A DNA stretch of 64,000 nt from an uncultured Oscillospiraceae bacterium (GCA_900539165.1 UQAZ01000001.1:70179-134178); one strand, 5' to 3'. Shown: positions 18,278 through 27,944, numbered from the stretch's first letter. The notes: generated by a model from the sequence alone, not told the origin. Translations and numbers: made by a program.

Positions 18278-19308
18278 TGTCTTTGATTTGGCAAAAGGTT
18301 TATCCCGTAATAATTGCCGTTCTGTTTTTTGAGCTGATTATTTTAGTTCACGAGGGCGGTCATTTTATTGCTGCTAAGCTGATGAAAATTAAGGTTAATG
18401 AGTTTTCGGTAGGTATGGGACCTAAGCTGTTCGGCTTTAAGAAGGGCGATACAGATTATTCATTTCGTCTTATTCCGTTCGGCGGCTATTGTGCTATGGA
18501 GGGCGAGGACGAAAAGAGCAACGATTCCGCCTCGTTTGAAAACAAGACCGTCTTGCAAAGGATTTTTGTTGTCTGTGCAGGTGCTTTGATGAATCTGATT
18601 ATGGGACTTGTTATCATCAGTATTATGGTTTCTACCCAAAATCTCATCGGTATTCCCGTTGTGGCAGACTTTGAGGAAAATGCAGTTTCGTCTCAGACAC
18701 TGATGAAAAATGACAGGATTAAGGCTATCGACGGAATGCGTGTGTATACGGCAACCGATGTCTTTACGGGACTTTCGAGAAGTCGGGATGAAAATGTAGA
18801 GTTCACCGTTCTTAGAGACGGCAGCGAGATAAATATAGATGTTCCTTTCGCTATGAATGAGGAAAACGGAACACGGTTTATCAGCTTGGACTTTTATATG
18901 TTCGGTAATGAAAAAACCTTTTCGTCCGTTATTAAGGAAACCTTTGCTCAGTTTGTCTCGTTTTGCAGAATAGTATTTCTTTCCGTCTCCGACTTGATTA
19001 GCGGAAGATTCGGAGTTAGCGATTTAAGCGGTCCGGTCGGTGCGGTAAGTGCCGTGTCCTCTGCGGTTAAGTCCAGTCTTAACGGTATGCTCAGGATAAC
19101 CGCATTGCTCAGCGTTAATATCGGATTGTTTAATCTTTTTCCGTTCCCCGCACTTGACGGTTGGAAACTTTTTGCACTTATTTTTGAGGGTTTGTTCAAA
19201 AAAAGAATGCCCCAAAAATTAGAATGGGCAATAAATTCTGTCGGACTTGCATTGCTTTTAGGTTTAATGTGCTTCGTCACTTTTTCGGATATAACTAAAT
19301 TGTTTTAA
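18277..19308 (+). CDS. rseP: Site-2 intramembrane zinc metalloprotease (RseP/RasP-like, M50)
   Basis: A 343-residue membrane protease that cuts transmembrane segments of substrates such as anti-sigma factors and leftover signal peptides. The zinc motif HEGGH lies in the first membrane helix (about residue 25). A PDZ domain spans ~115-190 (DRIKAIDGMRV), and the third zinc ligand is in NLFPFPALDGWKL (near 290). The second half of that motif is usually LDGG; here it is LDGW. The start codon overlaps the dxr stop. No anti-sigma gene is adjacent, so the substrate is unknown. Confidence 0.92.
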   Translation: MSLIWQKVYPVIIAVLFFELIILVHEGGHFIAAKLMKIKVNEFSVGMGPKLFGFKKGDTDYSFRLIPFGGYCAMEGEDEKSNDSASFENKTVLQRIFVVCAGALMNLIMGLVIISIMVSTQNLIGIPVVADFEENAVSSQTLMKNDRIKAIDGMRVYTATDVFTGLSRSRDENVEFTVLRDGSEINIDVPFAMNEENGTRFISLDFYMFGNEKTFSSVIKETFAQFVSFCRIVFLSVSDLISGRFGVSDLSGPVGAVSAVSSAVKSSLNGMLRITALLSVNIGLFNLFPFPALDGWKLFALIFEGLFKKRMPQKLEWAINSVGLALLLGLMCFVTFSDITKLF

Positions 19309-19328
19309 TGGATTTTATGGAGAGTGTT

Positions 19329-20372
19329 ATGAGAAACTCAAAGAAAATTAAAATCGGAAATACATTTATCGGCGCCGATAGCCCGATACTTGTTCAAAGT
19401 ATGCTTAATGTTCCGTCAACTGATATAGAAAATTCGGTTAAGCAGGCGGTTGAGCTTGATAAAGCAGGCTGTCAGATTATTCGTTTTGCTATTCCTAACG
19501 AGGAAGCACTCGACCTTATCGAACCGATTAAAAAGGCTACAACCGTGCCACTCGTTGCAGATATACATTTTGATTACAGACTTGCTCTCGGTGCAGCCGA
19601 AAGGGGAATTGATAAAATCCGTATTAACCCCGGAAATATCGGAAGCGAGGACAGAGTTAAGGCAGTTGCAGACGCTTGCAAACTTAGAGGCTTGCCTATT
19701 CGTATAGGCGTTAATTCAGGCTCACTCGAAAAACATATTCTTGCAAAATACGGTTCTCCAACGCCGGAGGCAATGGTTGAGTCTGCACTTTATCACGCAT
19801 CATTGCTCGAAAAATTCGATTTTGACGATATTGTAATTTCTATTAAATCGTCAAATGTAAATACTATGATTAAGGCTTATGAGCTTGCTGCCGAAAAGTG
19901 TAATTATCCGCTTCATCTCGGTGTAACCGAGGCAGGCACGGAGCGTATGGGTATAATTAAATCCTCTATCGGTATCGGCTCGCTTCTTACTCACGGTATC
20001 GGCGATACAATCAGAGTAAGCCTTACGGATGCTCCTGTTAAGGAGGTTTATGCCGCACAGGATATATTAAAGGCGATAGGACTTAAAACCGACTGCCCGT
20101 ATCTCGTTTCTTGCCCTACTTGCGGCAGAACAAGAATTGACCTTGTCGGTCTTGCAAAGCAGGTTGAGGAGAGGCTTCGTGATTGTAAAAAACCGATTAC
20201 CGTTGCAGTAATGGGTTGTATAGTAAACGGTCCGGGTGAAGCTCGTGAGGCTGACATCGGAGTTGCAGGCGGAGACGGCTGCGGATTGATATTTAAGAAG
20301 GGCGAGATTTTGAGAAAAGTTCCCGAAAATCAGCTCTTAGATGAATTAATGAAAGAGATAGATAAATTATAA
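19329..20372 (+). CDS. ispG: 4-hydroxy-3-methylbut-2-enyl diphosphate synthase (flavodoxin-type)
   Basis: About 347 residues from ATG 19329, which has GGAG six bases upstream; an upstream in-frame ATG at 19308 overlaps the rseP stop (TAATG) and would add seven residues. The enzyme is a [4Fe-4S] protein that reductively opens the cyclic diphosphate in the isoprenoid pathway. Features are the TIM-barrel part with VADIHFDYRLAL and IRINPGNIG, and the C-terminal cluster ligands in SCPTCGRT and GCIVNGPGEA. The stop overlaps the polC start (TAATG). Confidence 0.95.
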   Translation: MRNSKKIKIGNTFIGADSPILVQSMLNVPSTDIENSVKQAVELDKAGCQIIRFAIPNEEALDLIEPIKKATTVPLVADIHFDYRLALGAAERGIDKIRINPGNIGSEDRVKAVADACKLRGLPIRIGVNSGSLEKHILAKYGSPTPEAMVESALYHASLLEKFDFDDIVISIKSSNVNTMIKAYELAAEKCNYPLHLGVTEAGTERMGIIKSSIGIGSLLTHGIGDTIRVSLTDAPVKEVYAAQDILKAIGLKTDCPYLVSCPTCGRTRIDLVGLAKQVEERLRDCKKPITVAVMGCIVNGPGEAREADIGVAGGDGCGLIFKKGEILRKVPENQLLDELMKEIDKL

Positions 20373-23300
20373 TGGCAAAATTTTACGACTATTTTTCAAC
20401 TTATGTAAATGACGATGACCTTGCTTTGATTGGCAACGGTGATATTACTCGTTTCACTGTTTATAAAGATGACAGACGATTGGAGCTTGGCTTGTTCCTT
20501 GACAGACTTGTTCGCTATGATGTTATATCACGATGTCAGACTGCCCTTGCACATGCGTTGGAGCTTAACGGTGCAAAAATTGTTGTTACATATCCGAAAA
20601 GACTTTTTGATATAAATGAAATATCTAAGATTTTGTCGTTTGTCAGCGGAGTAAATAAATCGGTCAACGGATTCTTTGACGGTGCAGAGGCTGAACTTGA
20701 AGATGATATACTTACCGTCTGCCTCAAAAAAGGAGGCAAGGAACTTTTAGAAGGGCAAAAGATTGATAAGGAAATATCCGAGCTTATTTATAAGCAGTTT
20801 GATGTTGACCTTGATGTTGCATTTTTGGAAGTTCAAGCGTTTGATATGGAAAAGGCTGTCCGTGAGGCTGCTCAGGCTAAGGCTGAGGAAAAGGCCAAGG
20901 AAGAGGCACAAAAGGAAAAATATGTGGCTCATATTCAGCTTGGTGACTTGCCTCTTTATGCCGATACAAGAAAACAAATAATGGGCAGACCGATTAAGGA
21001 TTTGCCTAAGCCTATTAAGGAAATTATGCCTGATGACGGCTTTGTCACGGTTTGGGGCGAAATTTTTAATCTTGATGTTCGTGACACAAGAAGAGGCGAC
21101 TCTCGTATTTTGACCTTTTCTATTACCGATCAGTCGTCGTCGGTGTCTGTTAAGATTTTTGAAAAACGCAGTATAATCGACCCTATAATCAAAAATCTTG
21201 AAGCTGCTCAGGCTATTTTAGTCAGCGGACTTTATAAGCTTGATACATACGCAAATGAATATGTTATTATGCCTAATCATATCGAGTCGATTAAAAAGAT
21301 TGAAAAGCAGGATACTGCCGTCGAAAAGAGAGTCGAGCTTCATATGCATAGCTCTATGTCCGAAATGGACGGTATGACGCCTGTTTCAAAGCTTGTTGAG
21401 CGTGCGGCTAAATGGGGACATAAGGCTGTTGCGATTACCGACCACGGTGTTGTTCAGGCTTTGCCCGAGGCTTATGCCACCGCAAAATCTAAGGGAATCA
21501 AGCTTATTCTCGGTATGGAGGGTTATTTGGTTGACGATACTCTTTATCCTGATTTTATGAATATGAAGAGTAAGGATTTTCAGCGTCATCATATTATCCT
21601 GTTGGTTAAGGCTGATAATACTATGCCGATTCGACTTGACGAGAATTGGCAACCTGTTATGGACGAGCCGGAAGACGGTATCGTTCATCGTGGAAGAAAA
21701 AATCTTTATGAGCTTATTTCAAGTTCTAATGTTAAAACATATAAAAATCGTCCGCTTATTCCAAAGACAATGCTCAGCCAAAAGCGAGATGATATTTTAA
21801 TAGGCTCTGCCTGTGAGCAGGGTGAGATTATTCAGGCTATCCTCAGAGGTAAGAATGATGACGAGCTTTTGAAGCTCGCAGAGTTTTATGATTACCTTGA
21901 AATTCAGCCCAACGGTAATAACGAGTTTATGCTTCGCACAAGCGATCAGGAATATGTTACCACTAAAAGAGGCGAGCAGAAGTTTAATCCGTATTGGCGA
22001 GTTAATACGGAAGAAGATTTAATTAATATCAATAAAAAGGTTATAGAACTTGCGGATAAGTTGGGCAAGCCTGTCGTTGCAACAGGGGATGTGCATTTTC
22101 TTAATCCCGAGGATGCAAAGCTTCGTGCTATCGTTATGGCCTCCAAAGGCTTTGACGATGCCGATAATCAGGCACCGCTTTATTTCAAAACGACAGATGA
22201 AATGCTTGAAGATTTCGCATGGGCAGGCGACAGAGCAAAGGAATTCGTTATTGACAATCCTAATATGATTGCCGATATGATTCAGGACAAGCTTCCGCCA
22301 ATCCCTCCCGGAACTTATCAGCCGTACATCGAGGGCGCTGACGATGAGCTTACTCAAAAGTGCTGGGCAACCGCAAAATCGCTTTACGGTGACCCTGTTC
22401 CCGAATATGTTGCTTCCCGTCTCGAAAGAGAGCTTAATTCAATTATCTCCCACGGCTACGGAGTGCTTTACGTTATCGCTAAGCGTCTTGTTGAGGAGAG
22501 CGAAAGACGAGGCTATTTGGTAGGCTCAAGAGGTTCTGTCGGTTCATCGCTTGCCGCCCATTTCGGCGGTATATCCGAGGTTAATCCTCTTGCTCCGCAT
22601 TATTATTGTAAAAAATGTAAGCACAGCGAATTTTTCTTAAACGGTGAATACGGTTCAGGCTTTGATTTGCCGAAAAAGAATTGCCCTGTTTGCGGTGAAC
22701 CTATGAAGCGTGACGGCCACGAAATCCCGTTTGAAACCTTCCTCGGCTTTGACGGTGATAAAGAGCCTGATATCGACCTTAACTTCTCGGGAGAGGTGCA
22801 GGGACAAATTCATAGATTTACCGAAACCCTCTTTGGTAAGGAGTATGTGTTTAAGGCAGGCACAATGTCTACCATTGCTGAAAAAACAGCGTACGGATAT
22901 GTGCTTAACTACTTCCGTGAGCGTGATAAATATACAGGCGAGCGTGTAGAAAAAGCAAAGGAAAATCTTGCCGAAAGTAACAGTATGCTTTCAACTATAC
23001 CAAGAGCCGAGGTTGAACGACTTGCAACCCTTATTGATAAGGGAAAAATTACCAGAACGACAGGTCAGCACCCGGGCGGAATGGTTGTTGTTCCCGATAA
23101 GTACACCGTTGAGGACTTTACACCTATTCAGTACCCGTCAAACGATGAAAAGAAGGGTACTTATACCACCCACTTCGACTTTAAGAATTCGCTTCACGAT
23201 ACACTTCTCAAACTTGATGAGCTTGGACACGATAATCCTACTCTTTATAAATACTTGGAGGATGCCACAGGTGTTCCCGTAATGGAGGTTGATTTAAGCG

Positions 23301-24307
23301 ACCCTAAGCTTTATGAACTTATTACATCTACTGCACCGCTTGGCATTACACCCGAGGATATAGATAACCCGACAGGAACGCTTGCTATTCCCGAAATGGG
23401 TACGCCGTTTGTTGTCGGTATGCTTACCGAGGCTAAGCCTAAAACCTTTGCCGACTTGCTTCAGATTTCGGGACTTTCCCACGGTACGGATGTATGGCTC
23501 GGCAACGCACAGGAGCTTATTGATAACGGCACTTGTACCATTTCCGAGGTTATCGGATGTCGTGACGATATTATGACCTACCTTATTCATAAGCTCGAAA
23601 AATATGAGCGTGAAACAGGTAAAGAAGCACCTTTGACGAAAAAGGATTGCTTTAAGATTATGGAATATACCCGTAAGGGTAAAGCACCAAAGGAGCTTCC
23701 GCCTTACGAGGAGGGAATGAAAACCATCGGCGTTGAGCAATGGTATATTGACTCCTGCTATAAAATTAAATATATGTTCCCTAAGGCACACGCTGCCGCA
23801 TATGTTATTGCGGCACTTCGTATTGCTTGGTATAAGATTTATTATCCTGTTGAATTTTACAGCGCATTCTTTACCGTTCGTGGCGGTGCTATTGATGCCG
23901 TTGCCGCTGTCCAGGGTAAGGCTGCTGTTAAGAAAAAAATGCAGGAAATTAAGCTAAAGGGCAATGAAGCTACTGCTAAAGAGGAGTCTCAATATGTAGT
24001 TTTGCAGATTGTTATTGAAATGCTTGCCCGTGGATATGAATTTTTGCCTGTGGATTTATATAAATCCGATTGGCGAGTTTATAAAATCGAGGACGGTAAA
24101 ATCAGATTGCCGTTTTCTGCCATTGACGGTATCGGTGAAACTGCGGCTATGTCTATTGCAGAGGCTGTCGAGAGAAATCCTGACGGATTTGTTGCTTCCG
24201 ACGACCTTGCAAATGAGCCGGGAGTAGGTAAATCCGTAGTTGACGCACTCAGAAATGCAGGTGCTTTGGGAGATTTGCCCGAAACTACTCAAATTTCATT
24301 GTTCTGA
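20372..24307 (+). CDS. polC: DNA polymerase III alpha subunit, PolC type, lacking the 3'-5' exonuclease insert
   Basis: A 1,311-residue replicative polymerase; PolC is normally about 1,430 residues. Order: N-terminal domain (1-~195), OB fold (~220-315, FVTVWGEIFNLDVRDTR), first PHP part with HMHSSMSEMDG (near 323) and ITDHGV, then GMEGYLVDD (near 380). In ordinary PolC the DEDD exonuclease (VVFDVETTG...) is inserted right after this point. Here the sequence passes directly into RHHIILLVKADN and the second PHP part. The palm follows with GSRGSVGSS, a four-Cys zinc module (CKKC...CPVC, ~748-775) and catalytic DIDLNFSG. The C-terminal part ends in a beta-clamp-like QISLF. So the polymerase looks intact but proofreading must come from elsewhere. 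It is translationally coupled to ispG. Confidence 0.93.
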   Translation: MAKFYDYFSTYVNDDDLALIGNGDITRFTVYKDDRRLELGLFLDRLVRYDVISRCQTALAHALELNGAKIVVTYPKRLFDINEISKILSFVSGVNKSVNGFFDGAEAELEDDILTVCLKKGGKELLEGQKIDKEISELIYKQFDVDLDVAFLEVQAFDMEKAVREAAQAKAEEKAKEEAQKEKYVAHIQLGDLPLYADTRKQIMGRPIKDLPKPIKEIMPDDGFVTVWGEIFNLDVRDTRRGDSRILTFSITDQSSSVSVKIFEKRSIIDPIIKNLEAAQAILVSGLYKLDTYANEYVIMPNHIESIKKIEKQDTAVEKRVELHMHSSMSEMDGMTPVSKLVERAAKWGHKAVAITDHGVVQALPEAYATAKSKGIKLILGMEGYLVDDTLYPDFMNMKSKDFQRHHIILLVKADNTMPIRLDENWQPVMDEPEDGIVHRGRKNLYELISSSNVKTYKNRPLIPKTMLSQKRDDILIGSACEQGEIIQAILRGKNDDELLKLAEFYDYLEIQPNGNNEFMLRTSDQEYVTTKRGEQKFNPYWRVNTEEDLININKKVIELADKLGKPVVATGDVHFLNPEDAKLRAIVMASKGFDDADNQAPLYFKTTDEMLEDFAWAGDRAKEFVIDNPNMIADMIQDKLPPIPPGTYQPYIEGADDELTQKCWATAKSLYGDPVPEYVASRLERELNSIISHGYGVLYVIAKRLVEESERRGYLVGSRGSVGSSLAAHFGGISEVNPLAPHYYCKKCKHSEFFLNGEYGSGFDLPKKNCPVCGEPMKRDGHEIPFETFLGFDGDKEPDIDLNFSGEVQGQIHRFTETLFGKEYVFKAGTMSTIAEKTAYGYVLNYFRERDKYTGERVEKAKENLAESNSMLSTIPRAEVERLATLIDKGKITRTTGQHPGGMVVVPDKYTVEDFTPIQYPSNDEKKGTYTTHFDFKNSLHDTLLKLDELGHDNPTLYKYLEDATGVPVMEVDLSDPKLYELITSTAPLGITPEDIDNPTGTLAIPEMGTPFVVGMLTEAKPKTFADLLQISGLSHGTDVWLGNAQELIDNGTCTISEVIGCRDDIMTYLIHKLEKYERETGKEAPLTKKDCFKIMEYTRKGKAPKELPPYEEGMKTIGVEQWYIDSCYKIKYMFPKAHAAAYVIAALRIAWYKIYYPVEFYSAFFTVRGGAIDAVAAVQGKAAVKKKMQEIKLKGNEATAKEESQYVVLQIVIEMLARGYEFLPVDLYKSDWRVYKIEDGKIRLPFSAIDGIGETAAMSIAEAVERNPDGFVASDDLANEPGVGKSVVDALRNAGALGDLPETTQISLF

Positions 24308-24313
24308 TTATAC

Positions 24314-24355
24314 TTGACAAGTCCGCTTTATTGTGTTAGCATATTAGTGTACTAA
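24314..24355 (+). promoter_or_regulatory. Promoter and operator-like palindrome of the histidine operon
   Basis: TTGACA (24314-24319), a 17-base spacer and TAGCAT (24337-24342). Immediately downstream the palindrome TTAGT-GT-ACTAA (24344-24355) overlaps the expected start point. A wider imperfect repeat, CCGCTTTA / TAAAGTGG, flanks the whole -10. The position suits a repressor; a TrpR-like HisR/YerC factor is a guess from the gene context. Confidence 0.65.
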
Positions 24356-24405
24356 AGTGGATTGATTGAAAGGACAGTATTTCTTTTGAAATACGATGTA
24401 GCGTT

Positions 24406-26019
24406 ATGAAAAGATATTCAAAGATTACCCCCGAAGGAAGCAGAGACTTTCTTTTTGAGGAATGTGACGAGCGACGCAGAGTTGAGCGTATTTTAACTCA
24501 GCTTTTTAAGGAAAACGATTACCGTAAGGTAATGACGCCTGCTATCGAGTTTTTCGATGTGTTTGACAGCGATAATACAGGTATCGAGGCAGAGGAGATG
24601 TTTAAGCTCAGCGACTCTAAGGGCAGAACTACCGTTTTACGCCCCGATAATACCTTGCCGATTGCACGAATGGTTGCAACTCGTTTAAGCGATGCACAGC
24701 TTCCTGTAAGGCTTTACTATAATCAGTCGGTCTTTGTCAGAGCAAAAGCTCTTGCAGGCAGACCGAGCGAGGTCGCTCAAAGCGGTATAGAGCTTATCGG
24801 TGACGGAAGCGAGGAGGCGGATGTTGAGGTTATCAAAATGGCTGTCGAATGCCTTAAAAGATGCGACCTTAATTCGTTTAAGCTTGAAATCGGTAATGCC
24901 GCTTTCTTTAATGCTATTCTTAATAAAATGCAAATTACCGATACCCAAAGAGCAGATATTATAAATTTGATTGAGGCTAAGAATTATGCGGCTCTCGGTG
25001 ACCTTTTGGACAGATTGGGTGACAGTGAGCAGACGAGAATTATCAGACAGCTTCCACGCCTTTTCGGCGACGCTTCAGTAATTGATGAGGCTAATGAGAT
25101 TTACAGCGATGCTCAAGCTTCTCAGGCATTGTCTTATCTTAAAGAGGTGTACGACAAGCTTTGCTCGGCAGGACTCAAGGATTATATCTTAATCGACCTT
25201 GGCCTTGTTAATCGTTCTAATTATTATACGGGCGTTATCTTTCACGGCTATGCAGAGGGTACGGGTATAACCGTTCTTTCGGGCGGAAGGTATGATAATT
25301 TGCTCGGTGATTTCGGTATGCCGTCTCCTGCAATCGGCTTTGCTGTCGAAGTTTCTGCATTGTGTCAGGCTATTGATGAGGTGATTAATGTTGAACGACC
25401 GATTCGTATAGCACTCACTAAGGGCAGATTGGAGAGGAAAACCGTCGAGCTGTTTAAGACTATGGGCTTAGATACAACTCAGCTTGAAAATAAGGGCAGA
25501 AGATTAATTCTCCCTGTTGATAAATATGAAACCGTGCTTTCAAAAGCACCTGATGTAATTACCTATGTTGAACACGGAGTATGCGATATCGGTATTGTCG
25601 GTAAGGATACTATCGTTGAACACGGCTCGTCATTTTATGAGGTAATTGATTTGAATATCGGCAAATGTAAATTTGCTCTTGCTTGCCCTAAGGGAACGGA
25701 TTTCTTTAAGGGCTATAAACGCAAAACCGTAGCTTCTAAGTATCCTAAGGTTGCAAAGGAATTTTTTGAATCTAAGGGTATGGATGTCGATGTGATTAAG
25801 ATTGAGGGAAGCGTGGAGCTTGCCCCGTTGCTCGGCTTGGCAGACGGAATTGTCGATATTGTTGAAACCGGCTCAACGCTAAAGGAAAACGGCCTTGAGG
25901 TTGTGGAGGAAATATTCCCGATTTCAGCGAGAGTGATTGTTAATATGGCTTCTATGAAGCTTAGAAAGAATGAAATAGAAGCGTTCCTGTCAGACCTTGA
26001 GCTTGCGTCTCGTGTTTGA
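24406..26019 (+). CDS. hisZG: HisZ-HisG fusion: ATP phosphoribosyltransferase with its regulatory subunit in one chain
   Basis: 537 residues. Residues ~1-325 are HisZ, the histidyl-tRNA-synthetase-like regulatory subunit (PEGSRDFLFEE, RPDNTLPIARM, YYTGVIFHGYAEGTG, SGGRYDNLLGDFG). Residues ~331-537 are the short-form catalytic HisG (RIALTKGRLE, YVEHGVCDIGIVGKDT, and the PRPP loop GIVDIVETGSTLKENGL). The enzyme joins PRPP to ATP, the first and feedback-controlled step of histidine synthesis. The subunits are normally two genes. No stop or frameshift lies between the halves. No good Shine-Dalgarno directly precedes ATG 24406; a hairpin GTATTTC-TTTT-GAAATAC (24377-24394) separates AAAGGA from it, and a 7-codon TTG-start frame (24386-24409) ends in an ATGA overlap. 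Confidence 0.93.
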   Translation: MKRYSKITPEGSRDFLFEECDERRRVERILTQLFKENDYRKVMTPAIEFFDVFDSDNTGIEAEEMFKLSDSKGRTTVLRPDNTLPIARMVATRLSDAQLPVRLYYNQSVFVRAKALAGRPSEVAQSGIELIGDGSEEADVEVIKMAVECLKRCDLNSFKLEIGNAAFFNAILNKMQITDTQRADIINLIEAKNYAALGDLLDRLGDSEQTRIIRQLPRLFGDASVIDEANEIYSDAQASQALSYLKEVYDKLCSAGLKDYILIDLGLVNRSNYYTGVIFHGYAEGTGITVLSGGRYDNLLGDFGMPSPAIGFAVEVSALCQAIDEVINVERPIRIALTKGRLERKTVELFKTMGLDTTQLENKGRRLILPVDKYETVLSKAPDVITYVEHGVCDIGIVGKDTIVEHGSSFYEVIDLNIGKCKFALACPKGTDFFKGYKRKTVASKYPKVAKEFFESKGMDVDVIKIEGSVELAPLLGLADGIVDIVETGSTLKENGLEVVEEIFPISARVIVNMASMKLRKNEIEAFLSDLELASRV

Positions 26020-26070
26020 GACGATAGCGTTAAAACTTAATTTTTAGGTTTGTCGGATATAGGAGGAAAT

Positions 26071-27354
26071 ATGAAAATTACAAAAGCTAACGGTAAGGCA
26101 GAATATGCTCTTATCGAAAACTTAAAAAAGCGTGCGGGTGAGGCAGATGAAAAGATAGTAGACATTGTCTCAACAATTATTCGTAATGTTAAAGAAAACG
26201 GTGATGACGCAGTAAGAGAATACACCGTTCGCTTTGACGGCTCTGTTCCTAAAAAGACAGTTATTTCAGGCGATGAGCTTCAATCTTATCTTGATTTGGT
26301 GGATGATGATTTTAAGTCTGCTATTATTAAGGCTAAGGAAAACATTTATGACTTTCATCTTCGTCAGGCTCAGCAATCTTGGATGACTACTAAAGAAAAC
26401 GGAGTTATTATGGGACAGCGTGTCAGAGGACTCCATAGGGTAGGTATCTATGTGCCGGGCGGTACTGCGGCTTATCCGTCGTCTGTTTTAATGAATGCCG
26501 TTCCCGCAAAGATTGCCGGTATAAAGGAAATCATTATGGTTACTCCGCCGGGAAAGGACGGAAATCCTAATCCTAATATTATGGCTGCCGCTGCCGTTGC
26601 CGGTGTTGATAAGGTATTCTTAGTAGGCGGAGCGCAGGCTGTTGCTGCATTAGCTTACGGAACGGAGAATATCCCAAAGGTTGATAAAATAGTCGGTCCG
26701 GGCAATATCTTTGTCGCAACCGCAAAGAAGCTGCTTTACGGCATAGTCGATATTGATATGGTTGCAGGCCCCAGCGAAATATTAATCGTTGCGGACAAAA
26801 CCGCAGACCCTGCCTTCCTTGCGGCAGACCTTATGTCGCAGGCCGAACACGATAAGCTTGCTTCTGCAATTTTGCTTACAACTTCTATTGATTTGGCAAG
26901 AGCAACTCAGCACGAAATTGATAAGCAGATTAAAAATTTAGAAAGACAAAACATTATTGAGGAAAGCCTTGAAAACTACGGTGAAATTATTGTTTGTGAA
27001 AGCTTGGAGCAGGCTATAAGCTTTGCAAATGAGCTTGCACCCGAACATCTTGAACTTTGCGTTTCTGAGCCTTTGAAGTATATAGGTAAGGTTGATAATG
27101 CAGGCTCTGTATTTCTCGGTAACTTTTCACCTGAGCCTCTCGGAGATTATTTTGCAGGACCTAATCATGTTCTTCCGACTTCAGGTACGGCAAGATTTTT
27201 CTCACCGTTGGGCGTAGATTCCTTTGTGAAAAAATCTTCCTTTATTTATTACACTCCTCAGGAGCTTAGTAATGCAAAGGATGATATAATTACCCTTGCA
27301 CAGAGCGAGGGCTTGACCGCACACGCAAATTCTATCAGCGTTAGATTTCAGTAA
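26071..27354 (+). CDS. hisD: Histidinol dehydrogenase
   Basis: 427 residues from ATG 26071, chosen because AGGAGG lies 4-5 bases upstream; an in-frame TTG at 26050 precedes that site and is not preferred. The zinc enzyme oxidises histidinol to histidine in two NAD-dependent steps. Motifs are VGIYVPGGTAAYPSSVLMN (near 124), VGGAQAVAALAYGT, VGPGNIFVATAKK, DMVAGPSEILI, MSQAEHDKLASAI (metal and catalytic His) and PEHLELC. Complete length. Confidence 0.96.
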   Translation: MKITKANGKAEYALIENLKKRAGEADEKIVDIVSTIIRNVKENGDDAVREYTVRFDGSVPKKTVISGDELQSYLDLVDDDFKSAIIKAKENIYDFHLRQAQQSWMTTKENGVIMGQRVRGLHRVGIYVPGGTAAYPSSVLMNAVPAKIAGIKEIIMVTPPGKDGNPNPNIMAAAAVAGVDKVFLVGGAQAVAALAYGTENIPKVDKIVGPGNIFVATAKKLLYGIVDIDMVAGPSEILIVADKTADPAFLAADLMSQAEHDKLASAILLTTSIDLARATQHEIDKQIKNLERQNIIEESLENYGEIIVCESLEQAISFANELAPEHLELCVSEPLKYIGKVDNAGSVFLGNFSPEPLGDYFAGPNHVLPTSGTARFFSPLGVDSFVKKSSFIYYTPQELSNAKDDIITLAQSEGLTAHANSISVRFQ

Positions 27355-27365
27355 GGACGGTTTAT

Positions 27366-27944
27366 ATGCGTACATCATTTGTTGAAAGAAATACTAAGGA
27401 AACACAAATTAAAATTAACCTCTGTCTTGACGGCGGTGAGGTGAATATAAATACGGGCGTCGGCTTTTTTGACCATATGCTGACTGCTTTTGCCGTTCAC
27501 GGTGGATTCGGTCTTGATGTTTGCGTTAAGGGCGACCTTGATGTTGATACTCATCATACTGTTGAGGATACGGGTATCGCACTCGGCAGAGCGTTTAATG
27601 AGGCGCTCGGAGATATGAGTGGCATTAACAGATATGGAACATTTTATATTCCTATGGATGAAAGTCTTGCACAGGCTTCGCTTGATATTTCAAACCGTCC
27701 GTTTCTTGTTTTTAATGCTGATTTTGCACAGGAAAAATGCGGCGATTACGAAACCTGCGTTACAGAGGAATTTTGGAGAGCCTTTGCTATGAACAGCGGT
27801 ATCACATTGCATATCAATGTCCTTTACGGCTTGAACGCTCATCACGAGATTGAGGCGATATTTAAGGCTGTTGCCCACGCTTTGAAAATTGCCGTTGTAA
27901 AAAACGGTAACAGCTCTGTACTTTCCACAAAAGGAGTTCTTTAA
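27366..27944 (+). CDS. hisB: Imidazoleglycerol-phosphate dehydratase
   Basis: 192 residues, the monofunctional dehydratase without the phosphatase domain of enterobacterial HisB. Mn ligands lie in the GFFDHMLTAFAVHGGF, HHTVEDTGIALG, and NAHHEIEAIFKAVAHAL segments, and all are present. It lies 11 bases after hisD. The stop overlaps the hisA start (TAATG). Confidence 0.96.
   Translation: MRTSFVERNTKETQIKINLCLDGGEVNINTGVGFFDHMLTAFAVHGGFGLDVCVKGDLDVDTHHTVEDTGIALGRAFNEALGDMSGINRYGTFYIPMDESLAQASLDISNRPFLVFNADFAQEKCGDYETCVTEEFWRAFAMNSGITLHINVLYGLNAHHEIEAIFKAVAHALKIAVVKNGNSSVLSTKGVL

Noticed and set aside
20880..20925. Lys/Glu/Ala-rich low-complexity stretch in PolC, suspected insertion or frameshift
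   Set aside because: The frame is continuous and PolC N-terminal linkers are often charged and variable.
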